This document shows positions 1 through 5,786 of a stretch of DNA of 16,953 bases, in pieces. A program made the position numbers and the translations under genes. The notes under the pieces are model-generated. The model did not search any database and had not been told where the DNA came from. It worked only from the letters and a program-made list of their open reading frames with translations. This DNA is from Acidobacteriota bacterium (GTDB lineage Bacteria; Acidobacteriota; UBA890): the NCBI GenBank assembly GCA_030609765.1, contig JAUWTE010000009.1, forward strand, positions 1-16,953, in the 5' to 3' direction. Positions within the stretch are counted from its first letter, which is position 1. Each line of letters opens with the position of its first letter.

Positions 1-59
1 ACAAGAGGCAATCGCGCGGCGCGTACGAGATCGACTCGATGTCGATGTATGGCGGCTAG
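1..59 (+). CDS. moaA: GTP 3',8-cyclase MoaA, C-terminal end only
   Basis: Partial gene running in from the left edge. The frame beginning at base 3 reads KRQSRGAYEIDSMSMYGG followed by TAG (57-59). A C-terminal Gly-Gly preceded by a Met/Tyr-containing turn is the hallmark tail of MoaA, where the GG dipeptide inserts into the active site and is needed for catalysis. MoaA is the radical SAM enzyme that starts molybdenum cofactor synthesis from GTP. The directly following moaC, which acts in the next step, supports the call. Only 18 residues are visible, so the identification rests on this tail and on context. Confidence 0.75.
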   Translation, partial: KRQSRGAYEIDSMSMYGG

Positions 60-78
60 CGCCGGAGGGAAGACCCCC

Positions 79-549
79 ATGGGCGAATTCAGTCATCTCG
101 ACGAGAAGGGGAACGTGCGCATGGTCGACGTCTCCGCCAAGGAGCAGAGCGTGCGTACGGCCGTCGCCGCGGGATACGTGACGATGCCGCCCGACCTTGT
201 GGCGCTCCTGCAGAAGGGGACCATCGCCAAGGGGAACGTGCTGGCCGTGGCCAAGACCGCGGGAATCATGGCCGCCAAGCGGACGGCCGATCTCATCCCG
301 CTCTGCCACCCCCTGCTTCTCGATCACGTTGACGTGGCGTTTGAAGTTCGTGAGGACGGCGTCGACATCCGCGCCGAGGTCCGCCTCCGCGGCCGTACGG
401 GTGCTGAAATGGAGGCACTCACGGCTGTGACGGTGTCCGCGCTCACGATCTATGATATGTGCAAAGGAGTGAACAAGAGGATGGTTCTGGGCGACATCCG
501 TCTGCTGGAGAAGTCAGGTGGCAAGTCGGGGACCTTTCGAGCTGACTGA
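79..549 (+). CDS. moaC: Cyclic pyranopterin monophosphate synthase MoaC
   Basis: MoaC converts the 3',8-cyclised GTP product of MoaA into cyclic pyranopterin monophosphate, the second half of the first step of molybdenum cofactor synthesis in the cytoplasm. The 156-residue product has the normal family length and shows the expected blocks in order: MVDVSAKEQSVR near the N-terminus, AKRTADLIPLCHPL, MEALTAVTVSALTIYDMCKG (with the catalytic Asp and Lys of the YDMCK block) and the C-terminal KSGGKSG. The ATG at 79 is chosen because GGAGGG (64-69) lies nine bases upstream and the protein then starts as in known MoaC (MGEFSHLD). An in-frame ATG at 49 overlaps the moaA stop but has no ribosome binding site. 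It lies 19 bases after moaA and 13 before the MOSC gene, so it is surely in one transcript with them. Confidence 0.95.
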   Translation: MGEFSHLDEKGNVRMVDVSAKEQSVRTAVAAGYVTMPPDLVALLQKGTIAKGNVLAVAKTAGIMAAKRTADLIPLCHPLLLDHVDVAFEVREDGVDIRAEVRLRGRTGAEMEALTAVTVSALTIYDMCKGVNKRMVLGDIRLLEKSGGKSGTFRAD

Positions 550-562
550 GCGGGAGTGGACC

Positions 563-1003
563 GTGGGTAATGTGCTGGCTGTCTGTATCAGCGAGGAGCG
601 CGGGACGCAGAAGAAGCCCGTGGATGTGATCCAATGTGTCCCGGGGGTCGGCATCCCCGACGATGCGCACCGCGGCGAGTGGCATCGCCAGGTGAGTCTC
701 CTCGCCAACGAATCGGCCGATCTGATGCGCGCGAAGGGGCTCGAGATCGGCCCCGGTGACTTTGCCGAGAACGTGCTGACCGAAGGGATCGCTCTGGTGA
801 ACCTCCCGGTCGGAACGCGACTCCAAGTTGGATCCGCGGTGATTCTGAAGGTCACGCAGATCGGCAAGGAGTGCCACCACGGTTGCGCGATCTACCAGGC
901 CGCCGGTGAATGCGTCATGCCCACACAGGGCATCTTTTGTACGGTGATCGCAGAGGGTTCCATTCGCGTCGGCGATTCGATCGAAATCGCTGCGCCTGTT
1001 TGA
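563..1003 (+). CDS. Stand-alone MOSC-domain protein
   Basis: A small (146 aa) protein consisting essentially of one MOSC domain, the fold found at the C-terminus of molybdenum cofactor sulfurases and in YiiM/MARC-type proteins. Visible hallmarks are VPGVGIPDDAHRGEWHRQVSLL (read here as two adjoining blocks), GDFAENVLTEGI, LPVGTRLQVG and the cysteine-bearing KECHHGCAIYQ with a later GIFCTV. Single-domain MOSC proteins beside moaC and mog are common in anaerobes and are thought to bind or hand over the cofactor or its terminal sulfur/selenium; the exact role is not established. The start is taken as the GTG at 563, with CGGGAG (551-556) upstream, 13 bases after moaC. A GTG at 518 inside moaC would add 15 residues that do not look conserved. 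Its position between cofactor synthesis and selenium genes fits a role in cofactor maturation. Confidence 0.85.
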   Translation: MGNVLAVCISEERGTQKKPVDVIQCVPGVGIPDDAHRGEWHRQVSLLANESADLMRAKGLEIGPGDFAENVLTEGIALVNLPVGTRLQVGSAVILKVTQIGKECHHGCAIYQAAGECVMPTQGIFCTVIAEGSIRVGDSIEIAAPV

Positions 1004-1019
1004 CGGGGAAACAGAGCTG

Positions 1020-1547
1020 ATGCCATTCCGCATGGCCCTGCTGGTGCTGAGCGATTCGCGCGCCGCCGGCGAGCGCGAGGATACCGTGATTCCGACCTGC
1101 CGCGAGGCTCTTGCCGGAAGCGCGTTCGAACTCGCCGCGGCCAAGATCATCCCCGACGATCGCGAGGTGATCGTGAAGGAGCTGCGCGCGATCGTCGCGC
1201 AGGGCGACACACCGCTGGTGATCACCGCCGGCGGGACCGGACTCGCCCCACGCGACAATGCTCCGGAAGCGACGCGCGAGGTGATCACGCGCGAGGCTCC
1301 GGGCTTCGCCGAGCTGCTCCGTCTGAAAGGCCTCGACCACACGCCGAAGGCCATGTTGACCCGCGGTGTCGCCGGCACGGCCGGGCGGACACTCATCATC
1401 AACATGCCCGGAAGTCCCAAGGCGGTGCGCGAGGGTCTCGAGACTCTGATGCCGCTCCTCCCCCACGCCATGGAGACCCTGCTTGGGCTCGCCAGTGAAT
1501 GTGCCCGAGATGACGTGAATCGATCAGAAGGCAAGGTTGATAGATGA
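1020..1547 (+). CDS. mogA: MogA/MoaB-family molybdopterin adenylyltransferase
   Basis: Product of 175 residues belonging to the MogA/MoaB family, which adenylylates molybdopterin before metal insertion. The signature MPT-binding loop is plain: ITAGGTGLAPRDNAPEAT, matching the family GGTG...RD.TPEA motif, and a second block INMPGSPKAVREGLE matches the family NLPGsP.a. The N-terminus (ALLVLSDSRAAGEREDT) matches the usual first strand and SD.RA.G.r.D motif. The Thr of RDxTPEA is Ala-replaced (RDNAPEA), a modest departure. Start ATG 1020 lies 16 bases after the MOSC gene; ATG 1032 is also possible. Its stop overlaps the next start as ATGA (1544-1547), so translation of the yedF-like gene is probably coupled to it. 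MogA versus MoaB cannot be decided from sequence alone. Confidence 0.9.
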   Translation: MPFRMALLVLSDSRAAGEREDTVIPTCREALAGSAFELAAAKIIPDDREVIVKELRAIVAQGDTPLVITAGGTGLAPRDNAPEATREVITREAPGFAELLRLKGLDHTPKAMLTRGVAGTAGRTLIINMPGSPKAVREGLETLMPLLPHAMETLLGLASECARDDVNRSEGKVDR

Positions 1548-1876
1548 AGGAGCAGATCGTGGATGCGCGGGGCAAACCGTGCCCGCAACCGGTGGGCGTC
1601 GAGGTTCCGGCCATTCCGCAGGATCAGGGAGGAGCCTCACCACAGCCGGCGGTCCAGATGGCCCCGCGGCCCACGCAGACCGTCGTCCTGACCACGGAGG
1701 GGTCCACGCTGCTCGAGGATCTCCAGGACCTCGCGCACGAGGGGATCGAGATCCTCTCTTGCGGAACGTGCCTCGACTACTACAAACTGAAGGAGAAGTT
1801 GGAGATCGGCACCGTCTCGAACATGTTCGAGATCGTCTCTTTCATGGCCGATGCCGATCGCGTCCTGAGGCCGTAG
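1544..1876 (+). CDS. yedF: Shortened YedF-like selenium metabolism protein
   Basis: YedF is a selenium-associated protein normally about 200 residues long: an N-terminal TusA-like domain with a CPxP motif and a C-terminal DsrE-like domain ending in a conserved SCGTC block. Here only 110 residues exist. The first 16 (IVDARGKPCPQPV) carry the TusA CPxP motif; then a Pro/Gln-rich linker of about 25 residues follows; then from VVLTTEGSTLLEDL the C-terminal half of the DsrE-like domain is fully recognisable, including EILSCGTCLDYYKLKEKL and a VSNMFEIV block. Most of the TusA domain and the first part of the DsrE-like domain are absent, without a frame break. Start ATG overlaps the mogA stop (ATGA). 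Both cysteine motifs survive, so the protein could still carry sulfur or selenium, or it could be the relic of an internal in-frame deletion. Confidence 0.8.
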   Translation: MKEQIVDARGKPCPQPVGVEVPAIPQDQGGASPQPAVQMAPRPTQTVVLTTEGSTLLEDLQDLAHEGIEILSCGTCLDYYKLKEKLEIGTVSNMFEIVSFMADADRVLRP

Positions 1877-1902
1877 AAACGGGGTCTTTCGATCTGCCGT
1901 CC

Positions 1903-3048
1903 ATGACTTACCTGGATCACGCTGCGACATCGTTCCCCAAGCCGGTGGCGGTTGTCGAGGCGGTGCGGGACTACCTGTTGCACCGCAGCGCCAACCCGGG
2001 CCGCTCGGGGCACTCGCTTTCGGCCCAGGCGGCGCGGGTCGTCTTCGAGACGCGTGTGGCGCTCGCCGAATTGCTGGGGGCGGGTGACCCGCGCCAGATC
2101 ATCTTCCTCCCCAACGCGACCTACGGGATCAACCTCGCCCTGAACGGTTACCTACGCGACGGCGATCACGTGGTGGTCAGCTCGCTGGAACACAACTCCG
2201 TCATGCGTCCGCTGCGCCACCTGCGGCAACTGCGCCGGCTCAAGGTCACCACGGTGCTATCCGACGACGAGGGCGTCCTGGATCCACAGCGCTTCGCGGA
2301 TGCTATGCGCGCGGAGACGCGCCTGGTGGTGGTCAATCACGCCTCCAATGTGGTGGGCACCGTCGCTCCGCTGACCGAGATCCGCGAGGCAATCGGCGAA
2401 GTGCCGCTCCTCGTCGATGCCGCCCAAACAGCCGGCGCCGTGCCGATCGATGTGGCGGGCGACCGCATCGATATGCTCGCGTTCGCGGGGCACAAGTCAC
2501 TGCTTGGCCCTCAGGGAGTCGGCGGTCTGTACGTGCGTCCGGGTCTCGATGTGCGTCCGCTCGTCTTTGGCGGCACCGGCTCAGGCTCGGAGTCCGATGA
2601 GCAGCCGAGCACGCTTCCGGATTTCTATGAGAGTGGCACACCCAACGGCCCGGGCATCGCCGGCCTGGGCGCCGGTGTGCGCTATGTGCAACAACGCGGC
2701 ATCGGGGAGATCCGCCAACACGAACAGGCGCTCTTTACCCGACTCCGCAATCGTCTGTCGGACATCCCCGGCGTAACGCTCAGCGGGCCGGCGGATCCGG
2801 CCAAGAACCTCCCGGTGGTCTCGTTGGGCATGGCACGCGTACAGCCCAGCGAGCTCGCTCATGTCCTGGACAGACGGTTCGGGGTGCTCACCCGCGCGGG
2901 TCTTCACTGCGCGCCGGAAGCCCACCGCAGCCTGGGCACGTTCCCGCATGGGAGCGTGCGCCTCTCCGCCGGATGCGCCACCAGCCTGGAAGAGATCGAT
3001 CGCGCCGCCGAGGCGGTCGCCGAGATCGCCGCCGAGGTGTCCCGTTGA
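1903..3048 (+). CDS. Cysteine desulfurase / selenocysteine lyase (class V aminotransferase)
   Basis: A 381-residue PLP enzyme of the NifS/SufS superfamily, closest in style to the cysteine desulfurase family that accompanies selD and yedF and is thought to supply selenide or sulfide. It opens with MTYLDHAATSFPKP, the usual start of this subgroup. Visible landmarks are SLEHNSVMRPL (95-105), the cofactor-contacting VDAAQTAG (171-178), the Schiff-base lysine in AFAGHKSLLGPQGVGG (Lys198), the FYESGTPN block (241-248) and the catalytic cysteine in RAGLHCAPEAHRSLGT (Cys336). All key residues are present. The ATG at 1903 lies 26 bases after the yedF-like gene; the open frame upstream of it is antigenic noise across yedF. 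The next gene starts inside its stop codon. In this setting the likely job is releasing selenium from selenocysteine or persulfide sulfur for SelD; specificity cannot be read from sequence. Confidence 0.93.
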   Translation: MTYLDHAATSFPKPVAVVEAVRDYLLHRSANPGRSGHSLSAQAARVVFETRVALAELLGAGDPRQIIFLPNATYGINLALNGYLRDGDHVVVSSLEHNSVMRPLRHLRQLRRLKVTTVLSDDEGVLDPQRFADAMRAETRLVVVNHASNVVGTVAPLTEIREAIGEVPLLVDAAQTAGAVPIDVAGDRIDMLAFAGHKSLLGPQGVGGLYVRPGLDVRPLVFGGTGSGSESDEQPSTLPDFYESGTPNGPGIAGLGAGVRYVQQRGIGEIRQHEQALFTRLRNRLSDIPGVTLSGPADPAKNLPVVSLGMARVQPSELAHVLDRRFGVLTRAGLHCAPEAHRSLGTFPHGSVRLSAGCATSLEEIDRAAEAVAEIAAEVSR

Positions 3049-3320
3049 AAGCTGACGCTCTGTGTGTGATGCTCTTCGCATCGATTCACGATGTGATGGC
3101 CGCCGAGCGCGTGCTCAAGCGTCGGGACCTGTGGTGTGACATGATCCCCACCCCGCGGCAGCTCAGCTCGGACTGCGGGATGGCGCTCGCGTTTCGCGAA
3201 GAGGCGCTCGCGGCGGTCAAGGAGGCGATCGAGCAGTCCACCGCCGATTGTCGGGGGATCTTCCGGGAGAGGAAGGCGGAGGCGGCAGGTCGCTTGGGGA
3301 AGATGTTCGATCCTTTGTAG
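3045..3320 (+). CDS. DUF3343 putative Se/S carrier protein
   Basis: A 91-residue protein matching DUF3343, a small family found mostly in selenium-using prokaryotes and proposed from comparative genomics to carry selenium or sulfur. Matching features are the N-terminal strand-helix MLFASIHDVMAAERVLKR, corresponding to the family FpSthdAl.aEk.L pattern, and the diagnostic IPTPRQLSSDCGMAL, corresponding to IPvPRe.SSdCGial with its single conserved cysteine. The start is taken as TTG 3045, which overlaps the preceding stop (TTGA) and has GAGGTG (3034-3039) five bases upstream; GTG 3066 or ATG 3069 would cut into the first strand. The stop TAG (3318-3320) is followed only 14 bases later by the selD start. 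The neat insertion between the lyase and SelD suggests that it passes selenium from one to the other. Confidence 0.88.
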   Translation: MKADALCVMLFASIHDVMAAERVLKRRDLWCDMIPTPRQLSSDCGMALAFREEALAAVKEAIEQSTADCRGIFRERKAEAAGRLGKMFDPL

Positions 3321-3334
3321 CTGGTGGGTTTCCC

Positions 3335-4384
3335 GTGTCTGACAAGAAACACATACCGTTGACACAGACCGTCTCGGGATCCGGGTGAGCCTCGAAACTG
3401 GGGCCAGGGGACCTGGCCCGCGCGCTCTGCGGTCTCGAGCTCATCCATGACCCGCGACTGATCGTCGGCCTCGACAAAGCCGACGATGCCGGCGTGTACC
3501 AGGTCCGTGACGATCTCGCCCTGATTCAGACGATCGACTTCTTCACGCCCATCGTGGACGATCCCATCCTGTTCGGTCAGATCGCGGCCGCCAATGCGCT
3601 GAGCGACGTCTATGCCATGGGCGGCAATCCGATCTGTGCAATGAACATCGCGTGTTTCCCCGTGAAGGACATGGATATTTCAGTATTGCGAGAGATCTTC
3701 CGCGGCGGACTCGAGAAGCTGCGGGAGGCCGAGGTCGTTCTTGCCGGCGGGCACACCGTCGAGGATCCCGAACTCAAGTACGGACTCTCCGTGACAGGCA
3801 CCGTGCACCCCGATCGCGTGCTCACGAACCGCGGTGCGCGCCCGGGTGACCGGTTGGTCCTGACGAAGCCGCTGGGGACAGGCATCATCAACACCGCGAT
3901 CAAGGGCGAGGCGGCGAGCCGCGAGGCTGTGGAGAAGATCGTGGCGGCGATGGTCACTTTGAATCGGAAGGCTGCAGAGCTGATACAGGCGTTCGAAGTG
4001 CACGCATGCACGGATGTGACGGGCTTCGGTCTGCTCGGCCACGCCTGCGAGATGATCGAGGACGACCCGATCGGGATGGTGTTCGATGCGCGCGCGGTGC
4101 CCGTGTTTCCTGAAGCTGTTGAGTACTGCGGCATGGGGTTCATACCGGCCGGTCTCTATCGAAACCGCGACTTCCGTTCTTCGATGGTGGAGATCGACCC
4201 GTCAGTGCCGGAGTTCTTTTCCGATCTCCTCTTTGATCCGCAAACCTCTGGAGGGCTGCTGATCGCGGTGCGGGATTCCGCGACCGAGGCGCTCGTGGAA
4301 CGCCTGCGGGCTGAGGGCGTCCGCGATGCGGCCGTGGTTGGTGAGGTGGTCGCGAGCCCGGCCGAGAGGATCGTGGTTCGGTAG
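3335..4384 (+). CDS. selD: Selenide, water dikinase SelD, selenocysteine-containing
   Basis: SelD makes selenophosphate from selenide and ATP, the selenium donor for selenocysteine, selenouridine and selenium cofactors. A conventional reading would start at 3494 and lose the catalytic N-terminus. Reading from GTG 3335 through TGA (3386-3388) restores it: IPLTQTVSGSG-Sec-ASKLGPGDLARAL, then VGLDKADDAGVYQV and IDFFTPIVDDP. Sec18 sits exactly where E. coli SelD has Cys17, with the essential Lys three residues later (Lys21). Later family blocks are DVTGFGLLGH and DPQTSGGLL, and the full length is 349 residues, normal for the family. A GGTGGG stretch (3323-3328) lies just before GTG. The gene follows DUF3343 by 14 bases and is last in the operon; a decayed insertion sequence begins right after its TAG. 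Because its own product needs Sec, the host must have selA, selB and selC elsewhere. Confidence 0.95.
3386..3419 (+). promoter_or_regulatory. Sec UGA codon and bacterial SECIS hairpin in selD
   Basis: The UGA at 3386-3388 is followed by a perfect 8-bp inverted repeat, GGGCCAGG (3401-3408) and CCTGGCCC (3412-3419), closing a GGA loop (3409-3411). The loop begins 21 bases after the UGA, within the 16-37 base window described for bacterial SECIS elements, and its first bases are G, as the published bacterial consensus requires. In bacteria SelB binds such a hairpin inside the coding region to direct Sec insertion. The hairpin also encodes the conserved PGDL segment, so part of it is constrained by protein sequence. 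Confidence 0.8.
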
Positions 4385-5443
4385 ACCGATGTGGGTGGTT
4401 TCGCGCATCCTCTCCCGCCCGTAGCTGCCATCCTCGCCAATGGCATAGGGGGCACCCAGGCGAATCACCTCGCGCACCGCGTCTCCGACCCGGACCTCGA
4501 TCGCATCGCCCTTGCGCGTCACGCGCACATCCGTGTTACCCAGCTGGCCCAACAGGTACAACGGTGGCCGGGGTTCCTGGCCCAACGCCAACCGCAGGGC
4601 ATTCTCCTGACAGCCCTGACGCAGCGCCTCGTCCACATCCTCGGCCAAACCATGGAACCGATCCACCGGACAGGCCCCATCGATCCCTTGCTGCTTCAAC
4701 ACCTTCTGGAAACGGGTCTTCCCGCGCCAGGCCACGAACTGGCGGCCATTGTCGGACAAGACCTCCCGCGGAGCACCCCACTGGCCCAGCGCGCCCTTCA
4801 AGACCTCGAGCACTGCCTCGGCGCCCTGCTGGCGGAACAGGCCCCAGCCTACCAGGAAGCGTGAGTGATCGTCGATGATCCCCACCAGGTAGACCCGGTA
4901 CATGCGCTTCAGCTGGAAGGTGAAGATGTCGATCTGCCACAGCGCGTTCGGCAGGGAACGCTCGAAGCGGCGCACTTGCGGGGGGCGCCTGTGCGGTGTG
5001 GGTGGCGGCTTACCCAGCCCTGCATCGTTGACCACCGTACGCACCTTCTCGGCACTCACGGCGAGTCCATCACTCCGACGCAGGCAATCCCGGATGCGCC
5101 GCACTCCGTGTTCCGGATGCTCCCGGCGGTGGGCCAGGATCCGTTCTTCCAGGACCGACACCTGGCGGCGGACAGCGATCGAAGATGCCCGGCGACAGAG
5201 TGCCGACAGACCCCCTTCCAGATGCTGCCGGCACCACTTGCCGAGGGTTCCCTCGGCCACGCCGACGATCTCGGCGACGTCCTCCGCGGGCAGATCTGAC
5301 TCCAGGGCTTCGATGGCCAGAAGCTTCACTTCCAACGCCACCGGCGGTGATCGTTTCACCGCTTTCTTGCTCTTCTGAACCTGACCCGTATCTGCAGGTT
5401 CAACAACCTGCACTTCTCTCTTCCTTCGCTTCCAAAATGCCAT
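4385..5443 (-). pseudogene. DDE transposase (rve family), internally deleted and 3'-truncated
   Basis: From ATG 5443 (GGAGGG five bases upstream) the frame gives MAFWKRRKREVQVV, a basic N-terminus, a helix-turn-helix region (LPAEDVAEIVGVAEGTLGKW), an HTH_21-like HPEHGVRRIRDCLRR block, and the integrase core. The first Asp (LWQIDIFTFQL) and second Asp (VLSDNGRQFVAW) are clear. The usual D35E spacing then fails: the sequence passes from FQKVLKQQGI straight to GACPVDRFHGLAEDV, which in relatives lies after the HPQTxGKxERF segment and the third acidic residue. That segment, some tens of residues, is missing without a frameshift. The C-terminus has no stop of its own; the frame runs on antisense through the end of selD to 4202. 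The protein is predicted inactive. Its family resembles IS481/IS3-like transposases. Confidence 0.85.
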
Positions 5444-5452
5444 GACGTCCCT

Positions 5453-5484
5453 CCATTCCGTTGTCATGTCCGGTCTCGGAATGG
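5453..5484. repeat. Short inverted repeat in the transposase leader
   Basis: CCATTCCG (5453-5460) and CGGAATGG (5477-5484) form a perfect 8-base inverted repeat with a 16-base spacer. It lies just upstream of the transposase start, with the left arm merging with the ribosome binding site region (GGAGGG on the minus strand, 5449-5454). A transcript hairpin here could hide the start signal, as in some insertion sequences that limit impinging translation; this is inference. Confidence 0.4.
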
Positions 5485-5644
5485 GGTACGTGTCAACCAA
5501 TTGATCGGGGAAAAGACGGACAGGGTTATCTAGGTACAACAATGGGAGGCCGCAGGAATTTCAACTGACTTTGGGATTGACTCGCGCCATGGAGGTGGCG
5601 ATCCTCGCACAGAGGATAGCTTGCTCTGCTCGCAAGAGGAACTA

Positions 5645-5663
5645 GGAGGGCGAAACGGCCTCC
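5645..5663 (+). terminator. Stem-loop between the insertion sequence and the radical SAM gene
   Basis: GGAGG (5645-5649) pairs with CCTCC (5659-5663); after one G-G mismatch an inner CG/CG pair closes an AAA loop. The run after it (CTCATTTCT) is only weakly T-rich, so it may be a weak terminator or a leader structure. The 242 bases from 5542 to 5786 otherwise show no gene, no tRNA and no convincing promoter. Confidence 0.3.
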
Positions 5664-5786
5664 CTCATTTCTCCCTGACTTCTAGGGATTCGCGGCAGAA
5701 TGCGAGAATCTAGACTTCACGGAGTCCCCGGTCTCTTTGGGCACTGGATTGGCCTGAGCTGAGAAGGATCCAAGCAGGTTGGAGGG

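Larger units (their letters stand above)
4385..5541 (-). mobile_element. Decayed insertion sequence remnant next to selD
   Basis: The stretch holds a DDE transposase on the minus strand with a leader of about 100 bases. The upstream end is best placed near 5541, where the minus strand would begin TGTTGTACCTAGATAACC, a plausible terminal repeat. No matching inverted copy is seen near the selD stop at 4384, so the distal end appears lost. No target duplication could be found. Boundaries are therefore approximate. The element separates the selenium operon from the radical SAM genes and is probably immobile, because its transposase is damaged. Confidence 0.7.

Noticed and set aside
443..1588. Long minus-strand open frame (381 codons) antisense to the MOSC and mogA genes.
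   Set aside because: It mirrors the codon structure of well-identified plus-strand genes, is Arg/Ser-rich and has no recognisable domain; typical GC-rich shadow.
1537..1902. Upstream extension of the cysteine desulfurase frame across yedF.
   Set aside because: The extension is not conserved-looking, overlaps the clearly coding yedF frame, and the family N-terminus begins exactly at ATG 1903.
5545..5786. Possible tRNA-Sec (selC) in the gap before the Tes-like gene.
   Set aside because: No acceptor stem pair, no TCA anticodon loop in the right setting and no T-arm GGTTCGA-type sequence could be assembled.
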